In this document: piece after piece, positions 6,282 to 12,849 of the stretch
Numbering within the stretch: the first letter of the stretch is position 1
Layout of the letters: each line of letters starts with the position of its first letter
Source: UBA8108 sp965659285
GTDB taxonomy: Bacteria; Planctomycetota; UBA8108
Reading direction: 5' to 3'
NCBI GenBank assembly: GCA_965659285.1
Contig: CBFHWB010000128.1
Span: 1-12,849, forward strand
DNA length: 12,849 nucleotides
The notes under the pieces: generated by a model
What the model saw: the letters and a program-made list of their open reading frames with translations, nothing else
What the model was told of the DNA's origin: nothing
Databases searched by the model: none
Program-made: the position numbers and the translations under genes

Positions 6282-8612
6282 TCAATGGACACCGCCCTGG
6301 AGGTAGAGCAGGATCCTGTCGTGAATCAGCAGGAGAAGGTCCGCCGCATCGTCCCCATCGATGTCGTCGACGAGCATCTGCTTCGGGCCGAAGTTGGTAC
6401 CTCTTCGTGAATAGGATTTCTCCTCGAAGATGCCGAAGCTCAGAGCCTGCTTCAACGACCGGCTCTCGGCCTTCTTTTCTTTTTCACTCGAGTCGGTCAG
6501 GAAGAGCAGGTTGTAGCGCGGCGCTGTCGAGATGATGACATCGGCGCGGCCATTGGAGTCGAGATCCCCGATCGAGAGGTTCTGGGGACGCCCGAGATCC
6601 TTGTCTTCCACCGTATAGGTGAACTGTTCGACGAAGTCCGATTGCGTTTTTTTCGCGTAGAAGACCGCTGTCTGGGTTTTTCCGAAGAGTATGAGATCAT
6701 CGCGCTTGTCGCCGTCAAGGTCGCGCGCGTCGAGGCGAACAAATTGCAGCTTGGGAAGCTTTATCTGCCCGGTGATTGAGTAGGTTCCATCGGAAGATTT
6801 CTGGAGAATCTCCAGGGAATTGACAGAGGAGTCGAGCAGGACGATCTCGTCGGTTCCATCTCCATCGAGGTCCAGGGGTGTTCCGGCTTTGATCTTGGCC
6901 TCGGAGCTGCGGCCGCTGTGCTGGTCAAGAACCTTGAGCCGGTTCTCCTTGTCGAGTTCGAGAATGCGGACGTAGCTTCCCGCGGTGACCATCAGGCGCG
7001 CGCGTTTTCCCCCGCTGGCCACGGTCAGGGCGGCCGGCTGGAGCTTCGCGAGTTGTCCCTGTCCGAAGTCGGCCTGCTGGCTGAGGTTCTTGAAGACGGG
7101 GCTCCCGCCCTCTTTCCTCTTGAGGTCTTGCTGGAGAAAGAAGATCGGATCCTGGTATGGAATGAAGGTGATCAGGTCTGTGGCGCCATCGCCGTTTCCG
7201 TCGAAGAGAGCCAGCCTGTTTGGCGCTGAACCCTTGGATGGAATTGCAAGGGAGGCGTCCTCCCTGACCTTGCCGCCGCCCTGGAGCGAGAGAATCCGAA
7301 GCTGGTATTTCCCGTCTTTTTCCCGCTGCACGACCCATGCGCGCTGACCGTCTTTTTTTGTCAACGGGGCGACCGAGAGCAGGACAGGCTCCGCGGGCAG
7401 GGGCCAGGTTTCCGGGATGGCGAGTCGTTTGCCGTTCCATGAGCTCACGCCGATGGCCTTCTCCTTGGCGCTGCTGACGACGATCTCCGCATGACCGTCA
7501 CCGTCGACATCCATGCTCGCCAGGCTGTTGACCTCGGCCAGGGTGGGATAGGAGGCTGAGCTGGAGAGCACGCCGTCGGCGCCCTGGAAGGTCACCTCCA
7601 GTTGGGCGGTTTCGGGGTAGCTCACGACCAGGTCGGGTCTTCCGTCCCGGTTTACGTCGCTGATGATCTGTTTGCGCCTGGCGCTGTCGCCGCTCTTGCG
7701 AAGTGCCAGGAGGCTGGGACTGCCGAGGCCGCCCGGAACCTCCTTGTCCTGCCAGCGGTAGGCCTTGATTCTCCGGGTGTTGCCCTGGATCGTGTAGAGC
7801 AGGGGAGTTTTATTCTCAGTATGCAGGGTCCAGGCCTGCAGGGCCAGCAGCCGGCTGGCGATGAGGGGGGCGAAGCCGTTGCCGCGCTGGATGCGTGTGA
7901 GGACCGGCTCTTCTGAGGAGGGACTGAAGTAGACCAGGTCAACCTTTCCATCGGAGTTGAGGTCGCGCAGCTTGAGAGCGGTGATGCCTTCCCGGGCATT
8001 GTTCAGGACCGTCGGTTGTCCCAGGCCTCCGTTCTCCTGTTGGTAGAAGAGGTAGGTTTTCAGGGTGCCGAGCAGAACAAGGTCTATCTTTCCGTTTGCG
8101 TCGAGATCGGCGACCTGCAATGCGGAGGTCGAGCGGGCGCCATCGCGGATGGGATAGCGTTTTCGTTTCGCGCCCCAGGTCTCTGCCTGGTAGACGATCT
8201 CGAGCTCCGGAGGATCGCAGTAGTAGGCCAGGTCAGGTTTTCCATCGCCGTTGAAATCTCCAACCGCCAGGGAATTGACCTTCTTGTCGGTATAGAACTT
8301 TTCCACTCGGAAGCGTGAATCGGAGGCTACCGTGTTACGCGGAGGCGGTTTTCCGCTGTTTTTTTTCTTCTTACCGTCCTGGTAGAGCAACTGGATTGTG
8401 CCCTCGGTATTGTTGGCTACGACGAGATCCCTGCGCCCGTCGCTGTCCAGGTCCGCGACAGTAAGGCCGAGCGCGGCTCCCTCTACCTTGAAAATTTCGA
8501 GGCCTTCAAATCCAAAGGAGGCTTCTTTCAGCGGCTCATCGGAGAACGTCTCTCCCATCGACGCGGCCAAGATGAGGCTGAGTGAAAGACTGAAAATATT
8601 GTTCGAGGTCAT
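6282..8612 (-). CDS. Secreted FG-GAP/VCBS repeat protein (about 11 repeats)
   Basis: The 776-residue protein begins with a signal peptide (NIFSLSLSLILAASMGETFS). It then carries about eleven FG-GAP-type units, each with an acidic calcium-binding-like loop followed by a DLVV/EIVL strand. The loops centre near residues 54, 119, 169, 217, 319, 368, 470, 581, 631, 683 and 750. Clear examples are ADLDSDGRRDLVV, GDFNGDGKPDLAY, LDLDGDGTDEIVL and GDLDSNGRADVII. Such repeats fold as beta-propeller blades, so one or two propellers fit the length. The family usually mediates extracellular binding or adhesion, and no enzymatic motif is seen. A lysine-rich linker (81-84) separates the first two repeats. 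The ATG is the only plausible start: an in-frame stop lies nine codons upstream and there is no Shine-Dalgarno. It heads the six-gene minus-strand block and is followed at 13 bases by the protease gene. Confidence 0.92.
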   Translation of the reverse strand: MTSNNIFSLSLSLILAASMGETFSDEPLKEASFGFEGLEIFKVEGAALGLTVADLDSDGRRDLVVANNTEGTIQLLYQDGKKKKNSGKPPPRNTVASDSRFRVEKFYTDKKVNSLAVGDFNGDGKPDLAYYCDPPELEIVYQAETWGAKRKRYPIRDGARSTSALQVADLDANGKIDLVLLGTLKTYLFYQQENGGLGQPTVLNNAREGITALKLRDLNSDGKVDLVYFSPSSEEPVLTRIQRGNGFAPLIASRLLALQAWTLHTENKTPLLYTIQGNTRRIKAYRWQDKEVPGGLGSPSLLALRKSGDSARRKQIISDVNRDGRPDLVVSYPETAQLEVTFQGADGVLSSSASYPTLAEVNSLASMDVDGDGHAEIVVSSAKEKAIGVSSWNGKRLAIPETWPLPAEPVLLSVAPLTKKDGQRAWVVQREKDGKYQLRILSLQGGGKVREDASLAIPSKGSAPNRLALFDGNGDGATDLITFIPYQDPIFFLQQDLKRKEGGSPVFKNLSQQADFGQGQLAKLQPAALTVASGGKRARLMVTAGSYVRILELDKENRLKVLDQHSGRSSEAKIKAGTPLDLDGDGTDEIVLLDSSVNSLEILQKSSDGTYSITGQIKLPKLQFVRLDARDLDGDKRDDLILFGKTQTAVFYAKKTQSDFVEQFTYTVEDKDLGRPQNLSIGDLDSNGRADVIISTAPRYNLLFLTDSSEKEKKAESRSLKQALSFGIFEEKSYSRRGTNFGPKQMLVDDIDGDDAADLLLLIHDRILLYLQGGVH

Positions 8613-8741
8613 GACAAATAATCTGGATCCAGGAGGCTATCTTCCGGGCATAAGTTCAACTGATCACGCACTTAGCTGAGGCGACGGTCAGCGGCCAAGT
8701 ATACGAAAATAACTCCATCCAAGCTCCCGCCCCAAGACTGT

Positions 8742-8770
8742 TTTATAGGGTTCGTAAAAATTTCAGACAA
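8742..8770 (-). promoter_or_regulatory. Sigma70-type promoter of the FG-GAP operon
   Basis: The minus strand reads TTGTCT, 17 bases, TATAAA, a good match to -35 and -10 spacing and sequence. Transcription would start near 8735 and give a leader of about 120 bases before the ATG at 8612. It is the best promoter-like pair in the window. Confidence 0.5.
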
Positions 8771-8782
8771 GTCACATCTGTC

Positions 8783-8813
8783 TCATCCGACACAATCCGA
8801 CAAAGCCGGATGA
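8783..8813. repeat. Direct repeats ATCCGACA x2 inside an inverted repeat; candidate operator
   Basis: ATCCGACA occurs at 8785-8792 and 8795-8802 (10-base period). The flanks TCATCCG (8783-8789) and CGGATGA (8807-8813) form a 7-base inverted repeat with a 17-base spacer. The cluster lies just upstream of the minus promoter's -35 and 25 bases before the candidate plus promoter. This is where a regulator of both divergent units would bind. No regulator is identified. Confidence 0.3.
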
Positions 8814-8837
8814 TTTTGCCGATGAGCCCCGTTCGAT

Positions 8838-8868
8838 TTGATGAGATGCGTCCGGTCAGTGCTATCCT
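8838..8868 (+). promoter_or_regulatory. Candidate promoter of the isomerase gene (extended -10)
   Basis: TTGATG (8838-8843) and TATCCT (8863-8868) are separated by 19 bases, which is longer than ideal. The -10 is preceded by TGC, giving an extended -10 (TGnTATCCT) that can compensate. The predicted leader is about 80 bases. Confidence 0.3.
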
Positions 8869-8954
8869 GTCAGGATTGCCTGTCGCGGCAGGATTCCCCA
8901 CGACCGGGGAGCCGCGGCCGGTGTTTCTGAAGCTATCAGTGAGGTCTTCCAGGC

Positions 8955-9803
8955 ATGATCGTTGGATGCGGAGAATGGGGTTTTCGAAATGTGGCCATGG
9001 AGGAACACTTCCGGATTTCCCGGAAATTCGGATTCAAGTTTCTCGAGTTCGGGATCGGCGGAGGTCAACCAGGCCGGCTTCCGGAGGAGCCGACCGAGAC
9101 TGATGTCGCGGAGTTCAGGGCGCTTGGCGAGCGCTACGGTATCAACACTCCCTTCTGCTGTATCGAAAATGATTTCACCTTCGCCTGCGGCGCTGAACAT
9201 GACGCGATGGTGGCGAAGGTGCTTGCCCAGGTTCGTTCGGCCAGCGCCTGCGGCGCCACCCATGTCAGGTTGTTTGCCGGTTTCACGCCGGCCGCCGCTA
9301 TGACCGAGGAGATCTGGGGGCGTGTCTTCGCGGCCTTTGAGAGCTGCGAGAGCCTCTGCGCCGGGCTGGGTATCCAGATCGCCATCGAGACCCACGGAGC
9401 TCTCGAGTTCCAGGAGGACGGAAGCGCGGTTCATATCAACAGCATCACCACCGATCGTGAGTGTCTTGCCCGCCTGCTGGAACATCTTCCTTCCGGGGTG
9501 GGCTTCAACTACGACCCGGGAAATATCAGGGCGGTTTCTCCCGGGGATGAAAGATACTGCCTCGATCTCCTGAATGACCGTATCAACTACTGCCATTTGA
9601 AAGACTGGCATCCGAGGGGGGAGGGCTGGGTCGCCTGCGCTATTGGAGATGATGCGCTCGATTACGGTCCCCTGTTCGAAAAGATGAAGTTCGAGGGCGT
9701 CTACCTGATCGAATACGAACCCCTTGAGGATTCCGAGGACGGGATCCAGCGGAGCCTTGATTATCTAGGGACGGTCGCCCCCGGCTTTACGCTCGACCGA
9801 TGA
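8955..9803 (+). CDS. Sugar phosphate isomerase/epimerase-like TIM-barrel protein
   Basis: The 282-residue protein matches the xylose-isomerase-like / AP-endonuclease-2 barrel superfamily. Strand-end residues fit the usual divalent metal site: E145 in IAIETHG, D187 in NYDPGN, H214 in NYCHLKDW and E253 in LIEYEP. The opening GCGEWGFRN and ISRKFGFKFLEF are typical first strand and helix. Members interconvert ketoses, epimers or inositol derivatives in the cytosol, but the actual sugar cannot be read from the sequence. The protein is rather cysteine-rich (for example C68, C69, C78, C99, C131, C135). The ATG at 8955 is preceded by GAGG at 8941-8944, 10 bases away. It is transcribed alone, divergent from the FG-GAP operon and convergent with the DedA gene, whose stop is 21 bases away. 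No sugar transporter or kinase is nearby to help. Confidence 0.88.
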   Translation: MIVGCGEWGFRNVAMEEHFRISRKFGFKFLEFGIGGGQPGRLPEEPTETDVAEFRALGERYGINTPFCCIENDFTFACGAEHDAMVAKVLAQVRSASACGATHVRLFAGFTPAAAMTEEIWGRVFAAFESCESLCAGLGIQIAIETHGALEFQEDGSAVHINSITTDRECLARLLEHLPSGVGFNYDPGNIRAVSPGDERYCLDLLNDRINYCHLKDWHPRGEGWVACAIGDDALDYGPLFEKMKFEGVYLIEYEPLEDSEDGIQRSLDYLGTVAPGFTLDR

Positions 9804-9824
9804 CGATGAACTGAGCGGCAGGTC

Positions 9825-10565
9825 TCAGCGCTCCTCTTCACCATCCGCCGTTTTTTCAGCCATGTCGACCTCCTCTGCCCGGGCGGACTCCTTGTCTTCT
9901 TTCTTTTCCTCAAGCGCCCGTTTGATTTCCGTCCGGTAGCGCCGGGTCTTGTAGATGGCGTAAAGAACGATGATGGCGACCAGCCCGGCGATGACCAGCA
10001 GGACGACAGGCTTGTATTCTTCAAAAAGCTCCATGGCTTTTTCCAGGGCGGCCTCGGGTGTTTCTCCCGGAGCCAGGGTCTTGGCGGCCCACCAGCCGAA
10101 GAAAACCGAGGTCGGGCCGGAGATGAGAGCTCCCAGCAGGTCGAGAAAGATGAACTTGGGCCAGCGCATTCCATGTTGGCCGGCGTAGCCGTAGACACCG
10201 ATTCGCACGCCGGCGAGAAAGCGCGCGAAGAAAACGGCCTTGTTGCCGTGTTTTTCAAATTGTCGGTGTACCTTCTTGTTGTTGATCGCCCGGATGAACC
10301 AGCTGTCGGGGAAGCTCTGTCCCAGCTTTCGTCCGGTGAAGAAGATGATGGAGTCGCCGATGAGGATCGCCAATACGCAGACCGTTGAGGCGGGCAGGAA
10401 ATGGGCGGAGTCTGAGAAGTAGACCACAACGCCGCTGCCGATCAGCGTGACCTCTTCGGGAATCGGCAGCCCTATGCCACAGAGAAAGAGAATCCCGAAC
10501 ATGGCGTAGTACTGGTAGTCATTAAGCCATTCGATGAGCTCGGTGGGTTCGAGGAAGGCAAGCAT
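9825..10565 (-). CDS. DedA/VTT-domain integral membrane protein
   Basis: The 246-residue protein has the DedA (SNARE-associated, VTT) pattern. There is a first hydrophobic hairpin around 20-50 with LPIPEE (33-38), then LAILIGDSIIFFTGRKLG (65-82), the arginine motif FFARFLAGVRIG (112-123) with R115 and R121, and hydrophobic stretches near 138-162 and 187-205. DedA proteins sit in the inner membrane, support lipid carrier recycling (some flip undecaprenyl phosphate or phosphatidylethanolamine) and protect against membrane stress. The exact lipid here is unknown. The C-terminus from 206 is a charged cytoplasmic tail rich in K, E and R. I choose ATG 10565: an in-frame TTG at 10634 overlaps the upstream terminator hairpin and would add a poorly hydrophobic prefix. 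Its Shine-Dalgarno is weak. It lies downstream of the CxxC protein gene but is separated by the terminator. Confidence 0.9.
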   Translation of the reverse strand: MLAFLEPTELIEWLNDYQYYAMFGILFLCGIGLPIPEEVTLIGSGVVVYFSDSAHFLPASTVCVLAILIGDSIIFFTGRKLGQSFPDSWFIRAINNKKVHRQFEKHGNKAVFFARFLAGVRIGVYGYAGQHGMRWPKFIFLDLLGALISGPTSVFFGWWAAKTLAPGETPEAALEKAMELFEEYKPVVLLVIAGLVAIIVLYAIYKTRRYRTEIKRALEEKKEDKESARAEEVDMAEKTADGEEER

Positions 10566-10624
10566 CTGTTTCTCAGTCCAAGACGACTTTCTGTATGCGG
10601 GGGGGAAGATAACCCAACCCCGCC

Positions 10625-10660
10625 AAAAAACCAATCCCGGGCAGGATATCCGCCGGGATT
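10625..10660 (-). terminator. Rho-independent terminator after the CxxC-protein gene
   Basis: On the minus strand AATCCCGG (10660-10653) pairs with CCGGGATT (10640-10633) around a 12-base loop. After two G residues comes a run of six T (10630-10625). The hairpin begins 20 bases past the stop at 10680. It separates that gene from the DedA gene, which must therefore have its own promoter or rely on read-through. Confidence 0.7.
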
Positions 10661-10679
10661 CCAGGGGAGGGAGGATGAC

Positions 10680-11201
10680 TCAAAACAGTGTTCCCACCGA
10701 GGGGCTGAGGTCGAGATCGGCTGGTACTCCCGGGAAGTGGTCCCTGATGAAATCTCCCTGGATATCACGGGTCTTCTCCGACAACTGACCTTGCAGTTCC
10801 TCGCTGCACTTTTCGCACATGATGATCAGGGGCAGCAGGAGGGACAGTTCCCTGCAGGCGCCGATGACGGTGAAATTATCAAAGAGAGCCTTCGGGTAGC
10901 TGCAGAAGTGGCAGTGGTCGGGTTCCTCCGTTGGCGTGAAGTTGCAGAGCATGAAGCCCTTCATGGTTTCCATCGATTCACTGGACATCTCCCTGGACAG
11001 GTCTTCTCCACAGGCCTGGCAGATCGCTGTCTCGAAGATCACCTCTTTGTCGCGGTAGACCTTCTGGACCTCGTAGAGGCCGAGGTGTTCCAGGTCTTTG
11101 TCGCAGATGGTGCATTTCCTGAAAGGCCCCTCCTCAGCGAAGGAGTGCAAGTCTTCAGGAATTTTCGCGTCACGGTTTTCGTTTGTTTCCTCGGGTAACA
11201 C
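10680..11201 (-). CDS. Small cytosolic protein with four CxxC pairs (probable zinc binder), unknown function
   Basis: I do not recognise the family. The 173-residue protein has four CxxC knuckles: C30/C33 (CTIC), C61/C64 (CQAC), C97/C100 (CHFC) and C129/C132 (CEKC), spaced about 30 residues apart. They fit two tetrahedral zinc sites, for example pairs 1+2 and 3+4. The order suggests a duplicated zinc-ribbon unit, because each half has a CxxC, a linker and a second CxxC followed by an acidic EDL/EEL helix. There is no signal peptide or membrane span, and acidic residues predominate. The start is GTG at 11201, with GGAG 10 bases upstream; the next methionine is past residue 70. The gene ends in an intrinsic terminator, so it looks monocistronic. 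It is transcribed divergently from the TPR/FG-GAP lipoprotein. A role in regulation or protein contacts is possible but unsupported. Confidence 0.8.
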   Translation of the reverse strand: MLPEETNENRDAKIPEDLHSFAEEGPFRKCTICDKDLEHLGLYEVQKVYRDKEVIFETAICQACGEDLSREMSSESMETMKGFMLCNFTPTEEPDHCHFCSYPKALFDNFTVIGACRELSLLLPLIIMCEKCSEELQGQLSEKTRDIQGDFIRDHFPGVPADLDLSPSVGTLF

Positions 11202-11228
11202 CAGGATGAAACTCCACGGAACGCGGCC

Positions 11229-11271
11229 CTGTCAGGTTCGTTTGGATTCTGACAGATTGATAAAAAGTCAG
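11229..11271. repeat. Competing inverted repeats CTGTCAG / CTGACAG / GTCAG
   Basis: CTGTCAG (11229-11235) pairs with CTGACAG (11249-11255) around 13 bases. The second arm can instead pair its CTGAC (11249-11253) with GTCAG (11267-11271), so one arm is shared by two mutually exclusive hairpins. It could be an operator dyad or a leader switch for the minus gene, where it begins about 28 bases before the GTG. Confidence 0.3.
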
Positions 11272-11355
11272 CTTACCTAAAAAGGTCGCATGTTGACGAA
11301 TTGCTCCCCCACGGAAAAACCCGCTGGCGGTAGAATGCAAGCCGTATAGTCGAGA

Positions 11356-11394
11356 CCTCTGAAGCGGAACAAGTCGCGCTTCAGGAGGCTTTTT
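11356..11394 (+). terminator. Terminator-like hairpin in the leader of the lipoprotein gene
   Basis: CCTC plus TGAAGCG (11356-11366) pairs with CGCTTCA, a one-base bulge, and GAGG (11377-11388), giving 11 pairs and a 10-base loop. It is followed by CTTTTT (11389-11394) on the plus strand only. It sits 57 bases before the TTG start. The right arm contains AGGAGG, with no good start codon next to it. It could be an attenuator or an insulating terminator. Confidence 0.5.
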
Positions 11395-11450
11395 GGAATT
11401 GTAGAATCAAGCGTGAATGTCGGCAAAGTCTTTCTCGAAGGTATAGAGAT

Positions 11451-12849
11451 TTGAACACATCTGTTCGTTTTATCGGGGTACCGGCCCTCCTTTTCATTCT
11501 TGCGGCTGTATCCAGCTGCAATCCGCGTCCTGCTGTAGAACCATCCGAAGGTCTCCGCCTGATGGGCAGGGGAGTAGGTATGCTGGAGCAGTACGATTAT
11601 TCGGGTGCCTACAAGATCTTCACCGGGCTCTGTGAGAGCTTTCCCGGCTGGGAGGCCGCCTGGACCAATCGCGGCATCGCCGGGCTCAATCTCCAGGATG
11701 AGGCAAAGTGCGTACCCCATATGAAAAAGGTGCTTGAGCTGAATCGAAACAATTGTCATGCGTTGCTGGTCCTTGGCATCCAGTACGAACACCTGCAGAG
11801 AGCTGACGAGGCGCTCGAGCTCTTCAGGAAGGTGGTCGAGATCGATCCTGATGATCCGCACGGGCACTATTATGTCGGCACGATCCTGTCGGACCGGGAT
11901 GACAAGGAGGGCGCCGTGCGTCATCTCCGCCGGGCTCTCCAGCTGCAGCCATCCTTCGCCTCGGCGTGGTACCGAATGGCGAACCTCCATCGCAGGGATG
12001 AAAAAGATCTGCGGATCGGCATGCTGAACGAGTTCAAGCGCCTGAAGAAGGCGGGCGCGGGCATCCTGGTCGGGCATAAATATGGAGAGGGCGGTAAGTA
12101 CAGCCTCGCTATCAGGGATTCCCTGCCGCCGGGTTACAGCGCGCCGACTGGCGCGGAGCCATCGGAGCTGGTGATCGGTTCCGCTCGCGGGATCGCCGCC
12201 GTCTTGAAGACAGCCCCTGCTCCATCCGGAAGCCGGGCGGCCGCCATGGCGGTTGGCGATCTCGATGGAGATGGCTCGCTTGAGCTGGCTCTCTGCGGCG
12301 TCCCGGGAGCCGAAGGAGGCGAGCCGGCCATCGCAGTCTACGGTTATTCAGCTGACGGGGATTACAGCCTGCGCAGAAGACTTCCCCTCGCCGGGAATCT
12401 CTGCTGCCTGGCCGATCTAGATGGAGATACCGACCTCGACCTCGTCGCGGCCGGAGACGGCTCTCTCAGCTTCATGATCAACGATGGCAAGGGCGGCCTT
12501 TCGAGGGCTGATATCAAGGTCAAGACCGAGCAGGAGGGGGGCTTCCCCGTCCGTCTCTACGCGCTCGATCTCGATAGTGACTGGGATCTCGACATCATCT
12601 GCCTGCGCCAGTGGAAGGATGCCGCCGGCAAGATCTCCTCCAGGATCCAGGTGCTCAACAACGACCGCGACGACCCTGCCGGGTTCGGGGGCTTCAGCGA
12701 CATCAGTGCCGATTGCGGTCTCGGGCAGTTCGATTTCTCTGCCTCCGAACTCGCGGTGGTTGATCTTGATGGCGACGTCGACCTCGATCTCGTCGTATTT
12801 GACGGCCAGGGAGCTGTTCTGAGGGTTTTTTCGAATCATCGCGCCTGGA
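11451..12849 (+). CDS. Lipoprotein with TPR repeats followed by FG-GAP repeats (cut by window edge)
   Basis: The frame is open from a TTG start to the right edge (466 codons). The start is chosen from AAGG at 11438-11441, 9 bases upstream. The N-terminus it gives is a proper lipoprotein signal: FIGVPALLFILAAVSSC, with lipobox VSSC and C23 as the lipidated residue. No ATG or GTG in frame lies nearby upstream. Residues about 45-200 are helical tetratricopeptide repeats, for instance ADEALELFRKVVEIDPDDPHGHYYVG (shown in part: ALELF at 121-125, IDPDDP at 131-136) and GAVRHLRRALQLQP (154-167). From 263 there are FG-GAP units with acidic loops near 270, 322, 373 and 438, such as VGDLDGDGSLELAL and VVDLDGDVDLDLVV. 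This TPR plus FG-GAP architecture is common in planctomycete and acidobacterial secreted proteins, which sometimes end in an ASPIC/UnbV domain outside this window. It is likely anchored at the outer membrane for protein or surface binding. Confidence 0.88.
   Translation, partial: MNTSVRFIGVPALLFILAAVSSCNPRPAVEPSEGLRLMGRGVGMLEQYDYSGAYKIFTGLCESFPGWEAAWTNRGIAGLNLQDEAKCVPHMKKVLELNRNNCHALLVLGIQYEHLQRADEALELFRKVVEIDPDDPHGHYYVGTILSDRDDKEGAVRHLRRALQLQPSFASAWYRMANLHRRDEKDLRIGMLNEFKRLKKAGAGILVGHKYGEGGKYSLAIRDSLPPGYSAPTGAEPSELVIGSARGIAAVLKTAPAPSGSRAAAMAVGDLDGDGSLELALCGVPGAEGGEPAIAVYGYSADGDYSLRRRLPLAGNLCCLADLDGDTDLDLVAAGDGSLSFMINDGKGGLSRADIKVKTEQEGGFPVRLYALDLDSDWDLDIICLRQWKDAAGKISSRIQVLNNDRDDPAGFGGFSDISADCGLGQFDFSASELAVVDLDGDVDLDLVVFDGQGAVLRVFSNHRAW

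Larger units (their letters stand above)
8613..8954. other. Divergent intergenic region (342 bases)
   Basis: No gene was found on either strand. The stretch separates the minus-strand FG-GAP operon from the plus-strand isomerase gene. It holds a good minus promoter (8742-8770), a lone second -10-like TATACT on the minus strand (8698-8703), paired direct repeats with an inverted repeat (8783-8813), and a weaker plus promoter (8838-8868). The remaining bases show nothing I can name. Confidence 0.7.
11202..11450. promoter_or_regulatory. Divergent regulatory region (249 bases)
   Basis: It lies between the GTG of the CxxC gene (minus) and the TTG of the lipoprotein gene (plus). It contains overlapping inverted repeats at 11229-11271 and a terminator-like hairpin at 11356-11394. 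A lone TATAGT (11345-11350, plus) and a TAGAAT (11331-11336) are -10-like but have no convincing -35. I cannot place a firm promoter for either gene. Confidence 0.5.

Noticed and set aside
9811..9833. Small inverted repeats CTGAG/CTCAG and GAGCG/CGCTC between the convergent isomerase and DedA genes
   Set aside because: Stems are only 5 bases and lack an adjacent T-run in either direction, so a bidirectional terminator cannot be supported.
10566..10634. TTG-initiated 23-residue extension of the DedA protein
   Set aside because: Its first codons overlap the terminator hairpin of the upstream gene, so the extended message would often not be made, and the prefix does not resemble DedA.
11293..11336. 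TTGACG and TAGAAT as a promoter for the lipoprotein gene
   Set aside because: The spacer is about 32 bases, far too long for a -35/-10 pair.
11413..11454. 13-codon GTG reading frame whose TGA overlaps the TTG of the lipoprotein gene
   Set aside because: No Shine-Dalgarno at a usable distance before the GTG. The overlap is probably chance.
11277..12077. Long open frame (266 codons) on the minus strand opposite the lipoprotein gene
   Set aside because: It lies antisense to convincing TPR coding sequence with a lipobox and Shine-Dalgarno, and its translation has no recognisable domain. It is a shadow of high-GC codon use.

Overview
The window is a GC-rich bacterial chromosome segment from a Gram-negative-type organism. 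It has Sec signal peptides, one lipobox, intrinsic terminators, and ATG, GTG and TTG starts. FG-GAP/VCBS-repeat proteins, a TPR plus FG-GAP lipoprotein, and a secreted DUF3352-like protein together recall Planctomycetota and other PVC, Acidobacteriota or uncultured lineages. That placement is inference from protein style only. I see no mobile element, CRISPR array, rRNA or tRNA.

Region 1 (1-8612, minus strand) holds six co-oriented genes. In transcription order they are a secreted protein with about 11 FG-GAP repeats, a secreted trypsin-like (HtrA-type, no PDZ) serine protease, a secreted DUF3352-like protein, a gamma-glutamyltransferase (GGT) homologue, an FAD/NAD(P)-binding monooxygenase-like flavoprotein, and a radical SAM enzyme cut by the left edge. 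Gaps are 13, 75, 40 and 0 bases, then a 4-base overlap. A promoter at 8742-8770 probably drives the block. The first three genes look like an envelope module. The last three look like a cytoplasmic enzymatic module and may have their own leaderless promoter at 3411-3416.

Region 2 (8613-9803) is a 342-base divergent intergenic region followed by a plus-strand TIM-barrel sugar phosphate isomerase/epimerase-like gene. That gene converges, 21 bases apart, on a minus-strand DedA-family membrane protein.

Region 3 (9825-11201, minus strand) holds the DedA gene. Upstream of it is a small protein with four CxxC pairs, separated from DedA by a clear intrinsic terminator (10625-10660).

Region 4 (11202-12849) is a divergent regulatory region with nested inverted repeats and a terminator-like hairpin in the leader of a plus-strand lipoprotein. 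That lipoprotein carries TPRs followed by FG-GAP repeats and is cut by the right edge.

The most unusual signal is the GGT-like / flavoprotein / radical SAM trio. The GGT homologue keeps the autoprocessing threonine but has lost nearly every residue known to bind a gamma-glutamyl group. The trio may therefore act on a substrate other than glutathione.
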